A stretch of 64,000 bases of DNA from Mycocentrospora acerina (Eukaryota; Ascomycota; Dothideomycetes; Pleosporales). Positions 23,116 through 34,371 of the stretch are shown here, in pieces. The notes beneath the pieces were generated by a model. The model searched no databases, had not been told where the DNA came from, and saw only the letters and a list, made by a program, of their open reading frames with translations. Every line of letters begins with the position of its first letter. The stretch's first letter is position 1. A program made the position numbers and the translations under genes. Where the stretch lies: NCBI GenBank assembly GCA_022701365.1, contig JAKUHH010000049.1, forward strand, positions 186,807 to 250,806. The letters run 5' to 3'.

Positions 23116-23721
23116 TCACTGGGCGGCTCTCCTCCGCTCAATCTCCGTCTTCAGCTGCACGAGGTCCTGCTCCGTGGCCTCAAACTCCAAGCCTTGCTTG
23201 ACCCACTGGTCTGCCTCGTCGAGGCGCCCCATCTCAAGCAGGCACTTGCCACGTCTCCACCAGCCCTTTGCGTTGCCGACCTTCTTCATCTCGACGCTTG
23301 CTTCTGCGTCGACGGCGCCGTCGGCCCAGAGCTGCTGCGCCATGCTGGCTTGTGCGCGGTTGCTGAGGAGGCTGGAGATTTCCTCGCGCACGAGGCCAGA
23401 TGGTTCCCAGTGGGGGCGGCCGAGGGCCATGTCGATGGCGAGGGTGTAGAGTTTTACGGCGCCGGCGTGATTGCCCTTGCGGAACTCGGCGTTGCCGGAT
23501 TCGCGCAGTTTGCCGATTTGCGCGGAGCGTTTGGGGTTGACGGGGACGGGGGGAGGGGGCGTGCCCGTTGGGGTTTCGACGTTGAGGAGACCGCGGTGCA
23601 GGGCGTTGAGGGCTTCGAGCTCGGTGAGGAGCGCGTTGCTGGTGTCGGTTGTGGAGGTGATGGCTTTGGTGGTGGGGTCCATGACTAGGGGGAGGAGTGT
23701 GAAGACATCGGGGGATTCCAT
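23116..23721 (-). CDS. SEC72: SEC72, Sec63-complex TPR subunit
   Basis: A single exon of 201 aa. The N-terminal third is variable (FTLLPLVMDPTTKAITST). From about residue 70 there is a TPR domain: KLRESGNAEFRKGNHAGAVK, SLLSNRAQASMAQQ and GWWRRGKCLLEMGRLDEA. Sec72 is the peripheral cytosolic subunit of the Sec62/63 post-translational translocon and docks Hsp70/Hsp40 chaperones through its TPR. The length and three-repeat layout match fungal Sec72. The start at 23721 is preceded by a TG- and A-rich leader. Neighbour PHO88 serves a parallel ER-targeting route. Confidence 0.88.
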   Translation of the reverse strand: MESPDVFTLLPLVMDPTTKAITSTTDTSNALLTELEALNALHRGLLNVETPTGTPPPPVPVNPKRSAQIGKLRESGNAEFRKGNHAGAVKLYTLAIDMALGRPHWEPSGLVREEISSLLSNRAQASMAQQLWADGAVDAEASVEMKKVGNAKGWWRRGKCLLEMGRLDEADQWVKQGLEFEATEQDLVQLKTEIERRRAAQ

Positions 23722-24938
23722 GGTGGGTGGATTTGTGTGTGCGTTTGTGCGTGTGTGTGCGTGTTTTTTTTGGGGGGGGATTTGACACGAGGGGTTTGTC
23801 GTGGAAAGGTCGAGAGAGTTGTGGACACCTTGGTGCTTTTGTTCCGATGGGGTCGGAAAGACGGGTGCACGTGTTCTTTGTGCATGACTCGTGGAACGGA
23901 TGCGCTCTTACTCACTGTTCATGCTGTTACAGAAATTGCATCTTGATACATTCGAGATTCTTAATGTTGCTGCATTACTCGGCATAAGTCTATATATAAG
24001 AATATGGATATTAGATTACTTGTACATCACCTTCCATTCTAGAGAGTGCTTCTTAATTTGACGCAAGCATTTGACACCTGACAAAACGCATGCTGAAGAT
24101 GTCTTCTTTGCTTGATTCAAACAACTATCTAAACAACCTTGCGCACCATGTTACTTAGTTAGTTTACATTTCTGTCACCTGTCGATGGAATACAACTCTT
24201 GCAATGACCAAACAGACGTACGTCAACCAGTACTTTACCAAATACATATCGATATCACTGCTCCTTCACTCCACCTAAACCATGGCCTTTGTTTCGGGTC
24301 ATAATTACAATTTGATATACGGGCGCAACTATTTACATATTTGACCAGCGTCATGCACGATTTGAGAGAAGCGAGTAACAAATGGCTATTATTCCCACAT
24401 CAGACTCGTCCTATCAGATAAACACCAGCTTAGCTCAGGCTGCAGCACAGTGACTGGGCCACAATGGCTGTTTTCCCGCTGTGAGCTTGGCTAGCTGCAC
24501 GTCTTGCTAGCGGTAAACCTATTGCGCATCAGTTTACGGTAGATATTGTAGAGTGGACCTTGTCATCGCGTGCACCTTACATTTCTGGAGGTATGCTTGG
24601 CACCCTTCTGCGGAGGTCGTTCGGCCACAATCATGCATGCAGGGTGTGGAGAGCGCTAGCCCAAAGGGGTGCTGTCTCGCGGCGGAGAAGCTCTTATCGC
24701 CTTGATACGAGCTTCAATTGACATACGAAATCAATCCACGGCAGACTTTTAGGAGTTTTAAGTGGCTGGGGACATCTCCAGGGCTGCCTTGCAGGAACAT
24801 CTTGGTTTGTTGCTCTGAACCGCACCAGGTCCGGCATTGACGGTCTGTCAAGTGTGTATAAAGCCCCGCTCGACCCTCAGACCTCATGATTTAAGTTTTC
24901 AGTATTTATCATTCCTGGGCTTCAGTTCGAACTACACA
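23722..24938. promoter_or_regulatory. Divergent spacer of SEC72 and the amine oxidase gene
   Basis: A 1.2-kb spacer without a gene. A GT microsatellite and a G-run lie near 23735-23780 in the SEC72 leader. A canonical TATA box, TATAAA at 24857-24862, stands about 77 bp upstream of the amine oxidase ATG, suggesting an inducible promoter. The middle part is A+T-rich. Confidence 0.6.
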
Positions 24939-27171
24939 ATGGCACTCGATCGTCTAAAGCAAGCAGCTTCCCACCTGACTGGACTTGGAGGACCACCTCA
25001 CCCATTCGACCCTCTTTCTGAGTCTGAGATCGAACAGGCAGTCGCCACCATCCGTAAGGAACACAGCAATGTCTTCTTCAACACCGTCACGCTATGGGAG
25101 CCGCGCAAGGTGGAGATGATGCAATGGTTGAAGGATAGCGAGAATACACCACGACCACACCGTGTTGCTGATGTGGTATGCATCGGTAGAGGAAGTAAGG
25201 TGTATGATGGGATTGTGGACTTGAACGAGGGAAAGATTGTCAGCTGGAAACAGATGGATGGTGTTCAACCTTTGGTGTGTAGCTGATAAGTATAGCGAGA
25301 CAAACAAAGACTGACTTAACGGCAGATTACTATGGAAGATCTACAAATTGTCGAGTCCATTGTACGGAAGGATCCAAAAGTCATCGAGCAGTGTGGAATT
25401 ATTGGCATTCCGCCGGAAGACATGTACAAGGTATATTGTGATCGTGAGTATGTCTAGACTAACCAAAGGAATATTGCTAACATATAGAAGCATGGACAAT
25501 TGGCTATGATGAGCGATTTGGCAACAACATCCGTCTGCAGCAGGCTCTCATGTACTACCGTCCACACGTCGATGATAGCCAATACAGCTACCCGCTTGAT
25601 TTCTGTCCCATCTACAACGCCGATACACAAGAAATTATTCACATCGATGTACCTTCTGTTCGCAGACCACTGAACACAGCACCACCAAACAACTACCATG
25701 CAGCGGCAATTGAAAAGGAGGGTGGTTTCCGCACCGACCTGAAGCCGATCAACATCACACAGCCCGAGGGTGTTTCGTTCTCTCTAGATGGAAGATATAT
25801 CAGCTGGGCGAACTGGAAGCTCCACATCGGCTTCAACTACCGTGAAGGCATGGTTTTGTCCAATATCACTTTCAACGACAAAGGCACAGTCCGAGATACA
25901 TTTTGGCGACTGTCCCTTGCAGAGATGGTTGTGCCATACGGAAATCCTGAACAACCCCACCAGCGCAAACACGCTTTCGATTTGGGTGAGTATGGTGGCG
26001 GATACATGACCAACTCGCTGAGCCTGGGATGTGATTGCAAGGGCGCGATTCACTACATTGACGCCGCATTTGTGAATCGGGCTGGTGCTGCGACGACCAT
26101 CAAGAACGCGATTTGCATTCACGAAGAAGACGCAGGAATTTTGTTCAAGCACACCGATTTCCGTGATGACAGCGTGACGGTGACACGTGCCCGAAAGCTT
26201 GTCATCTCACACGTCTTCACTGCTGCCAATTACGAATACTGTGTGTACTGGATCTTCCACCTCGACGGCACCATCCAGCTCGAAATCAAGTTGACGGGTA
26301 TCTTGAACACGTACTCGATGAACCCCGGCGAGGACCTTCACGGCTGGGGTACTGAAGTCTATCCTGGAGTCAATGCACATAATCACCAGCATCTGTTCTG
26401 CCTGCGTATAGATCCGAATATCGACGGACCAGACAACACTGTCTTTATGGTCGATGCCGCACGTGGCGATGGAGAAGTTGGAAGCGCAGAGAACAAGTAT
26501 GGCAATGCTTTCTATGCGAAGAAGACGAAGCTCAGCACTCCAGAGGTGGCAGCAACAGACTATAACGGAGCCACAAGCAGGACATGGGAGATGTGTAATG
26601 AGAGTAAATTGAATCCATACAGCAAGAAGCCAGTGAGCTACAAGCTGGTCAGCAGGGAGGTGCCCGAGCTGTTGCCCAAGCCGGGTGGACTGGTATGGAA
26701 GAGAGCGGGTTTCGCAAGACACGCCGTGCATGTAACAAAGTGTAAGTCTGACACGAACCGATCAAGTAAATTCACAAGACTGTACTAACAAAAACTTTAG
26801 ACGACGACGACCAAATCCACCCAGCAGGCCGACATGTCCCCCAAACATCTGGCGAACCATCCCAAGGCATCCCCGCCTGGATCGAATCAAACCCCACCAC
26901 CAACCTCGAAAATACCGATGTCGTCCTTTGGCACACATTCGGAATCACGCACTTCCCCTCCCCCGAGGACTTCCCCATAATGCCCGCCGAGCCCATGACG
27001 CTGCTCTTACGGCCGCGGAACTTCTTCACAAGAAACCCTTGTCTCGACATCGCGCCGAGCTATTGCAGTGTGCCTAGCGGGACTAGGCAGACTACCGCGC
27101 TGGTGGATAAGATCAGTAAGCTTGCGTTTGGCGAGAAGGAGGCTGCGCCCAAGGATGGCAAGTGTTGTTGA
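24939..27171 (+). CDS. Copper amine oxidase (topaquinone type)
   Basis: Exons 24939-25274, 25326-25443, 25488-26741 and 26801-27171 give 692 aa, typical of fungal CuAOs. The cofactor motif is TAANYEYCVYW; Tyr400 is the predicted topaquinone precursor (N-Y-D/E-Y). The copper-ligand pair HNHQHLF follows, and a third His is expected in the C-terminal part (LWHTFGITHFP). The N2/N3 domains are at the N-terminus (LSESEIEQAVATIR; FNTVTLWEPRK). No signal peptide is visible, so the enzyme is likely cytosolic or peroxisomal, oxidising primary amines to aldehyde, ammonia and hydrogen peroxide for nitrogen use. The C-terminus ends DGKCC and not an SKL-like PTS1. The 5' TATA box suggests nitrogen- or amine-controlled expression. 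Confidence 0.93.
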
Positions 27172-27870
27172 GTTTGGGAATGTATAGTGGGTGAGAGGGG
27201 TGATTTGAGTAGGATTTATGTCAGTTAGCTAAGTATGTTTTAAACAATTGTAATGGCTGTGTTTAGTTTCTCTAATTTCTCCCTTCGTTGTGGCTTCTGC
27301 GTCACGTCAGACGTGAAATATCAAGATTGTAGCACGGACATGTGGAGCATTGATTTGAACAGACGATACGATACAAGGAGCTAGGATTTCATTCTATGAT
27401 ATACGAATGATGTTTTACCAGACGTGGTATCAGTTTTATTGTTGGCACAGAGACTGCTTTAAGTTTTTTTCTCAAGTACTTCCCTCTATTGCGCAAGTGC
27501 TAGATGGAAGTTGTCGACACTTTCTAAACCACGAGCTTCGTGATCTATGTAATGGCGAGGCTTTTCTCCATCTCATTCAAATAGGCCATCATTAAATGGG
27601 AATATCTGCGGATGAGCCATGTGTTCCAGCACCTCGAGGCTCCTAGTTGCGTCTACATCTTTCTGGCAGTGTGAAGATTGACTCTTTACTGCTAGGACTG
27701 ACATGGTATTATCTGCATTTACACGTAGATGTTGTGAGATGTCGACATGGCTTCATTCACTGGTGGTTGTGATGTTGAGGAAGGCCATCTTTGCGATGGC
27801 GCATTCTGAATGCCAGTATGAGAAATGGAGGTACGCTTCACTACCATAACCAGCACAACTGAAGAGATGC
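27172..27870. other. Convergent 3' regions, amine oxidase and FLX1-like gene
   Basis: A+T-rich and without supportable ORFs or repeats. Confidence 0.5.
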
Positions 27871-28845
27871 TCAGTCTTCCTCGTGGGCCAGCTCCTCGTC
27901 GTCGGGGAATAGCTTCGGTAGATACAGCTTTGTGTTTTCGTAGACAAGAAAGGTGACAATCGTAGTGGGAACAACTCGAAGCGTGTTTGGGATGACGCCT
28001 TTGTAGAAGGCAAGGAAGCCCTCGTTGTTGTATGTTTTTCTCAGGACGTCCCAGAGCCCGCTGTACTGCTGAGCCGCGTTGAACTGCTGCATTCTAGCAC
28101 GAATGGGCTGGTAGGGGTATGTGATGGCGCCTGCCAGCAGTTTGCTCCCACCGCTCATGTAGACGTACTCCCAGTTGCTGAGCTTGTCCTGGCCGCCAAC
28201 CTGGGTACCTCGCCTCTTCTTCATGTTCTCGTAGATGGAAAACTGCACGGCGCCATGCAGGATGCCGAGCGAAGAGGGCACAAAACCAGCCCAGAGCCCT
28301 TTCAGGCCGCGAGTCTCGTAGACGTGGCGCAGGCCAAAGCGCATCGTCTTGTAGGCTGCGGGGTGATTTGCGCCGCGCTCGAGCATGCGTGTCTTGACGA
28401 CCCAGATGGGGTTTGTGCAGGCGCCCGTGAGCAGGCCGGCGATGATGCTTGCTGAGAAGAATTCGGCGCTGCCCAGGTGTTCTCCCTTGTTCCTCCGGCT
28501 CTGCAGCAGCTGCTTCAAGTTCCCGTAGAACAAAAAGTACAGGCCCCAACCGAGACTGTTCCCCATGAGGTTCGGCCACAGTCCACGGTAGAGCGCTTTG
28601 ACACCGCCCTCGTCTTTGATGACATTGCGCAGGATGCGGAACGAGTCGCCTGGTCGCGATCGCGTCTGCGTGTTGAGCTGGAGCCGGTTTTTGAGGAGAT
28701 CGAGCGGATGGGCAGCGAGACAGGACACGACGCCGGCACTGAATCCCGCCACGCTTTCGACGACAGATGGAGAGAGGTTGTTTTGCGGTTTTCTCGGCGC
28801 CAGCTTCTTGCCCGCCTGCTCTACCGGAGGGAATGCGCGGGGCAT
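27871..28845 (-). CDS. FLX1: Mitochondrial carrier, FLX1/folate-FAD type
   Basis: A single exon. I start it at the ATG at 28845 (MPRAFPPVEQAGKK, 324 aa); an in-frame ATG at 28914 would add 23 residues. Three Solcar repeats are seen with signatures PLDLLKNRLQ, PIWVVKTRML and PYQPIRARMQ. The Trp in the second and Gln in the third signature are characteristic of the FAD/folate/pyrimidine subgroup (yeast Flx1, human SLC25A32). The protein would sit in the mitochondrial inner membrane and move FAD or folates. The subgroup call rests on those signature residues; the exact substrate is not provable here. Confidence 0.85.
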   Translation of the reverse strand: MPRAFPPVEQAGKKLAPRKPQNNLSPSVVESVAGFSAGVVSCLAAHPLDLLKNRLQLNTQTRSRPGDSFRILRNVIKDEGGVKALYRGLWPNLMGNSLGWGLYFLFYGNLKQLLQSRRNKGEHLGSAEFFSASIIAGLLTGACTNPIWVVKTRMLERGANHPAAYKTMRFGLRHVYETRGLKGLWAGFVPSSLGILHGAVQFSIYENMKKRRGTQVGGQDKLSNWEYVYMSGGSKLLAGAITYPYQPIRARMQQFNAAQQYSGLWDVLRKTYNNEGFLAFYKGVIPNTLRVVPTTIVTFLVYENTKLYLPKLFPDDEELAHEED

Positions 28846-29373
28846 TGCGGATGGCGGCAGAGAGGCAGTCGCGGGCGCATCATCGACAGTGAGCGCCAGA
28901 GTTAAAAACCACACGTGGGGAGGACCAAACGCAACCGGGGTAGTTTATATCATGGCCATCGGAACGCGTTGCAGACGATGACAAGTGTGGGGCACAGGAT
29001 TAGAGGTCCGGAGGGACGGATGAGGTACATGCCCGATATGGCCATGGCTTGAAAAACTTAAGCCGCGCGGGATGACGCACGATCGGCGAGAGCAGTAAGC
29101 CCTTAGCGTAGGCGCCCTTGAAGTGTAAACTAGACGTTGTGGCAAGCTTGGCGCCAATCGGCACTATGCACCTGTTGACTCAACGTGGTACATACGCCCC
29201 AGCCCTGCATCTGCATCCTACCCTGCAGACGGCATGGTGCCCACTACGACATGCACATAAGTTCAAACATGCCGTAATGTCTCTTTCACCCTCCTGTGGG
29301 GTACCAGAGTCTCACACTTTTTGCACCTCTTCCCCACTGTAGATAACCTTTGCAGTTTCTCAAGCAAGCGACC
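28846..29373. promoter_or_regulatory. Divergent promoter, FLX1-like and metallophosphatase genes
   Basis: A 528-bp spacer between head-to-head genes. No clear TATA box or repeat; no ORF with recognisable similarity. Confidence 0.5.
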
Positions 29374-31405
29374 ATGACAGCCACAGCGACAGACGAACTT
29401 GTCTTCCTTCATTTCAACGACGTCGTAAGTTCAACCTTTCTCTCCGTCTCACGAAACTTGGACCGCTCAACCATGAATTTTATAGTATCACATCGACAGA
29501 CCAGAAATCGTCGCCCAGTTTCTGACGCAGCTTCGTGCCTGGCGCAAGGAATATGCCAGTAAACAACCTTACACAGTGTTTAGTGGCGATGTCTTTAGCC
29601 CGAGTCTTGAGGCGTCAATCTTGACCGGTGAGCACATGGTACCGGTGCTCAAGAACCTGGAAATCGATCTGGGGTGTTTTGGGAATCATGGTAGGTTTTT
29701 ATTCTTATTAATTGCATTTTTCTATCCATTGCTGTGTTTGTTATGAGCTGATAGGAACAGATTTCGATTTCGGCGAGGAAAGACTGAGGGCATTGGCTGG
29801 CCAGACGGACTTCCCGTGGCTGCTGTCGAACGCATTGAGGTTGAAAAAAGGGGAAATACAATCGGTCTGCGATGAGCATGGAAAATTGAGACAAGACAGG
29901 CTACTTGCTGATGCGAAAATGTATCGTGTAGCGACACTCCAAGGCTACAAGGTTGGCTTCTTTGGCCTGGCGGGCACGTAAGTTTCCATCGTCTTGAAAA
30001 ATGCTTCTGAAATTCTGTTTGATTTTTGATAACAAATAGCTGACTATCTTGTAGCGACTGGCCGTCGAATTGTCGAGAACTTCCAGAATGCTATATAGCT
30101 TCGCCGGTCGAGACAGCACGAGCCGTCTCACGCCATCTTCGCACAGTCGAGAAGTGTGATTTTGTTATTGCCGTCACGCACATGCGCCTGATTGAAGATA
30201 TTGAAGTCTCTCAAGCGCTTCGGGAACCGGGAGATGAGTCGAGGATAGACTTGCTGCTTGGTGGGCATGATCACGACCTTCTACGGAGATACGATGGCGA
30301 GACTGCTTGCGACAATCCTGAGATCATTGATGCCAACATGTCTAACTCTGAAGCTGTTCTGGACGATACTGGCATGGTCCGCGACGCCAGCGGCGCCATT
30401 CGTATCGTTAAATCTGGCACTGACTGGAAAAGCCTTAGTCTCGTGCGCCTTCATGTCTCCCGCTCCGCACTAGGCATTGCAACCCTACACAACATTTCTC
30501 TGCACCAGGTCGCTAACATGCGCAAGCTCCCTCACGATAGTACCGCTCTATCTTCTTCTTTTGATCAAATCCAGAATTCACTGAAGAGCGTGAACGAACA
30601 CATCTCCGCCCTAGGCTCTCAACCCCTTCTACTTTCTACCGTCCCTCTGGAGGGCACAGGCTCCATAGTGCGTTCCCGTGAAACGAACCTCTGCAATCTC
30701 CTCGCAGATATGGTCCGCGCATACTACGATATAGATATTGCATTTGTGAATAGCGGGAGCGTGCGTTGCGACCGCCTCATTCCCAGCACTACATCTACAA
30801 ATCACCCGCTCACCGTGCGCGATATGATTGACATCTTGCCGTTCAACAACGCGCTGATGGTAAAGCGAGTATCCAGCTCGGCACTCCTTTCTGCATTAGA
30901 GAACTCTATCAGTGACGCACACACTGATGGGCGGTTCATGCAATTCTCAGGCCTTAGCCTCGTCGCAGACTGGTCCGCGCCCGAGGGCTCCCGTGTTATA
31001 TCAGCTTCGTTCCATCCTCTCGCATCTAAATCGACAGTCCTTATCACAAAAGATCTAGATCGGACGTTCAGCATTGCAATGGTGGCCTTTATTGCCGAGG
31101 GCTTCGACGGCTACACATGCTTCAAATCCTGCGAGACGCTCGTGGGCGAAGAAGGAGCAATGACAGACACTGAGCTACTACTGAGGATGCTGGGATATGT
31201 GCCCAATGACGGAAGCGCCACAGACCGAGGGAATGAGGAAGAGGAAGTGCATAGGATTGAAAGAGCGAGGAAGGCAGTGATTAGTGATTGGGATAAGGAG
31301 ACGGGGTTGCCAGTTGTGAAGCCGGTGGTTGAGGGGAGGATTAGATTTGTGGAGAAAGAGGAGAGCTGGAAGATTGCAAGCGGGGAGACTGGTAACAGGC
31401 CGTGA
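29374..31405 (+). CDS. 5'-nucleotidase / calcineurin-like metallophosphatase
   Basis: Exons 29374-29424, 29486-29690, 29761-29977 and 30055-31405 give 607 aa. The metallophosphoesterase domain has LHFNDVYHIDRP (first metal ligands), FSGDVFSPS, GNHDFDFG across a splice site, THMRLIED and GGHDHD. The C-terminal 5'-nucleotidase domain follows (ETNLCNLLADMVR; NSGSVRCDR; FNNALMVKRV). No signal peptide or GPI signal is visible, so it is likely intracellular, unlike classical ecto-nucleotidases or UshA. The substrate could be a nucleotide, UDP-sugar or sugar phosphate. It lies two genes from the sugar dehydrogenase/aminotransferase fusion, which makes a sugar-phosphate role worth considering. The extreme C-terminus is Glu/Lys-rich. 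Confidence 0.88.
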
Positions 31406-31780
31406 GTTTGCTCTCTCGGACAAGATAACGTGAGGATTGAGTGGCTGATGCTGGTAGGATTTTCGCAAATCTTTGATAGACAAAAGGATACATGGAGACT
31501 AGAATCTAGGGCATGGAATAAATAAAAATCGGCGATATAGCGGTAGAGTATTTATTAGATGTCATACTACAAAACACTTAAAGAGACTCGATGGAACGAT
31601 CACAAGATTGGACTATATCAACATGAGATTGGACTATGGCTTTCTTATCCTAGAGTTGAGCAACTCACTCTGGAAAATTCCACACCAGTCGTATTGAGGT
31701 AGAATGTGCACTTACCAAGCACTTAAAGGCTGTTGAGAGCCTTAATTTCAACCAAAAACACAATTTTGACATCCGCAGCA
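31406..31780. other. Convergent 3' regions, metallophosphatase and MFS genes
   Basis: A+T-rich; nothing recognisable. Confidence 0.5.
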
Positions 31781-33481
31781 TCACTCACGTGGTTCTGCAC
31801 TACCCTTTTTTTGCCGACCAAATACCAAACCTGACAAGATAAGTACCGACAACGTAGCAGCTGCCGCTGCACAGCCTAGCTGAACTATAAACGCGTGCTT
31901 CAATCCAGTCATATAACTCCCCAGTACCGCGGGGATCTCACTACCAAATGCCTGTCGGATATGCAAAGGGCCAACCTCCACCACATGCTTCCCATCCAGC
32001 TCCGGTGCGAGCACACCTAGGGATTGGATCATACCGTTGGAGAAGATGGCCTGCCCGACGGACACGAAGATTGCTGCACCGAGCAGCTCAAAAAACATGG
32101 TCATGCCGATCATGCTGGGGATGTCGGCCATGGCGAGATTCTGCTGGTTCGCAACGAGAGGCACTTCGAGAGCGATACCGACGCCAAAGCCAACGAGGAC
32201 TTGGTACCCGATCCAGTGCCCGGAGGAGGAAGATACATCGAGTGTGTAGATGAGCGCTGCGCCCGCGACCCCGAGTAGCGCGCCGAGCACGAGAGGAGGA
32301 GTCCACAGCGTGGTTTTGCCCATGAAGGACGTGGATGCGATGGTCATGAGAGAGACGCCGAGAATGAGGGGGATATTGCGGATGCCGCTTTGGGCTGCGC
32401 TGACGCCCTGGATGGCTTGGAAGTATATGGGGAGGAAGTAGACGAGCGGAAAGTAAAGTCCCGAGATCAGGAATGTGTAGATGCAGTTTGGCCAGACGGG
32501 CCAGCGGCAGATGAGTCGCAATGGAACGAGAGCGCGGTCGCCCATGTATCTTTCATTCACGATGAAAATGACGGCGAAGACGCCGAAGAGGACAAGAGTT
32601 GCGACTACGGGGCCGGAGGACCAGGATTTCGTGACGCCACCCCATTGCATGGCGAGGAAGAGACAGATCATCGAGATGGTGATTATGGCGGTACCTGGGA
32701 TGTCCATGTCGAGCAAAACGCCTGGCCATCGAAACGGCTGGCGCGAGTCTGTTGCGGACTTTGGTGTCTTGAAGACAAAGAAGAAGGCTATGACGGCTGC
32801 TCCGCCGATGGGGAGATTGATGTAGAATGTCCATCGCCAGGTGACGCCGCTGGTGAGAGCGCCCCCAATGAGAGGCCCCACGACGCTGGCGCAGCTGAAC
32901 GTTGCTCCAATGATGCCAATGCAGACGGGTCTCCAGCGCTCGCTAGTAACAAAGGCAATAATCACAAAGACACCGCCAATGATTCCTGATGCTCCTAGAC
33001 CGGCGATTGCTCGTCCCGCGATGACTGTCGGGCTGTTCTGCGCGACGGCTGAGACAAGGCATCCGACTTCGAAGATGGCAATGGAAACCAAGAAAGCCCA
33101 CTTGAGGTCGAAGATGCCATATGCTTTTCCCCATGTGGATTGGAAAGTTGCCTGCGTCAGGAAAAAGGCTGAGCCGTACCAGCCTACATCATCGAGTGAT
33201 TTGAAGGTGTCGGCGATTGCTGGGACAGCAGTGGCGACGATGGTCATGTCGAGGGCGGCGAGAAAACAGCAGAACATGAGGGTGATGATGATGGTAAAGA
33301 GCTTGAGGCCTTGGGGAAGTGGCTCAGCATCCTCGTCTGAAGCCGGTGCTGCTGGGATGGATACGTTGTCGTCGACATGTTTCTCGGTTGGTATATTCTC
33401 GTCGACGTGTTTCTCGACTGGAGTACTTGCGATGTTATTACCCTCGCCTTCGTGCGTCTGCTCTTGCTGTGACTGCTCCAT
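31781..33481 (-). CDS. MFS exporter, DHA2 (14-TM) type
   Basis: A single uninterrupted exon of 566 aa. After a ~50-residue charged tail with a repeated EKHVDEN/EKHVDDN unit, the first helix carries the DHA2 motif LAALDMTIVATAVPAI. Motif C-like GPLIGGALTSGVTWRW and the following FYINLPIGG are diagnostic of the fungal toxin and drug H+-antiporter group. About 14 hydrophobic segments can be counted. The protein is predicted in the plasma membrane or a vesicle, exporting a small molecule. It is head-to-head with the dehydrogenase-aminotransferase fusion (890 bp spacer), the classic arrangement of a biosynthetic enzyme with its exporter. The substrate is unknown. Confidence 0.9.
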   Translation of the reverse strand: MEQSQQEQTHEGEGNNIASTPVEKHVDENIPTEKHVDDNVSIPAAPASDEDAEPLPQGLKLFTIIITLMFCCFLAALDMTIVATAVPAIADTFKSLDDVGWYGSAFFLTQATFQSTWGKAYGIFDLKWAFLVSIAIFEVGCLVSAVAQNSPTVIAGRAIAGLGASGIIGGVFVIIAFVTSERWRPVCIGIIGATFSCASVVGPLIGGALTSGVTWRWTFYINLPIGGAAVIAFFFVFKTPKSATDSRQPFRWPGVLLDMDIPGTAIITISMICLFLAMQWGGVTKSWSSGPVVATLVLFGVFAVIFIVNERYMGDRALVPLRLICRWPVWPNCIYTFLISGLYFPLVYFLPIYFQAIQGVSAAQSGIRNIPLILGVSLMTIASTSFMGKTTLWTPPLVLGALLGVAGAALIYTLDVSSSSGHWIGYQVLVGFGVGIALEVPLVANQQNLAMADIPSMIGMTMFFELLGAAIFVSVGQAIFSNGMIQSLGVLAPELDGKHVVEVGPLHIRQAFGSEIPAVLGSYMTGLKHAFIVQLGCAAAAATLSVLILSGLVFGRQKKGSAEPRE

Positions 33482-34371
33482 CGTACTTCACAGAGAAATG
33501 GCCCCCACAGAGTAAAAATAAATGCGGAATGTCAATCAGACTGACTGAGACCGGACTACCTATGGATAGGTTGCACGATGTGAAAGTCCAAACGACAAAC
33601 TTCGAGCGTTGCTAGATGTAACCCCAAGCATGCACTTTCGCGGCACAGTAACGTCGGAACGGTCGCTATTGATTCCGCTTGGTTGAGAGAATCCGACTCA
33701 AGCCATTTAGTGCTTAGAGAAGGTCGTTAGCAAATCACTCAAAAGGTTAGACTGAGTTCGTACCGCAGGCTTAAAATGTGTCATATAATCTCAATCCTGA
33801 CTGCTTTTTGCAGCTTGGCATTGTTGCTCTACTCCGCATTGCGCATTATAACACAGTGTCGGGTCGTACCAAGTCGTTCCAAGAACAACAATAATCCTAT
33901 TGGAGGATCTGCCAACTACAACTCTGGGCATTTTTAGGCAACCCGCTCCCAAGACGTTCACGTTGCATAAAATTGATGACAAGTTCAAAATCATCAAATA
34001 TATATGGCGAAGAATTTTCTCGTCCAAGAGCTCGTTGTGCTTAGGCATCCCGCTATTCCATGCAATGGCTCGGTCCGGTGGGTAGGCCTCCCGTACTGCC
34101 CTGGTTGCTCTAAACCGATTTCGACCAGAGCGTGTCTCACTAACAGGGCGAGCTCTGTATTAGGACTTTGGAGACTTTCAGGCCTTGCTACACAGCTGTA
34201 AGCATGAGGTGGCAACGTGGTGTCAATGACGACCAAATTGTGTTGAGAATGATGGGTATATTAACCGGCTCAAGTACCTTTTCAATGCAATATCTTCATC
34301 TTGAACAGCTCGCTTGAATCTCCAGCATTTTCTTTTTGCTTTCTTGGTACTCTTCTCATTTTCCAATCAAA
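33482..34371. promoter_or_regulatory. Divergent promoter, MFS exporter and fusion enzyme
   Basis: 890 bp between the two start codons without supportable ORFs. It probably holds the control region of both genes. I did not find a clear palindromic Zn2Cys6-type site (CGG...CCG) by eye. Confidence 0.5.

Noticed and set aside
31781..33481. Plus-strand frames of 100-220 codons across the MFS gene
   Set aside because: Antisense shadows; the minus-strand protein has the full DHA2 transporter pattern.
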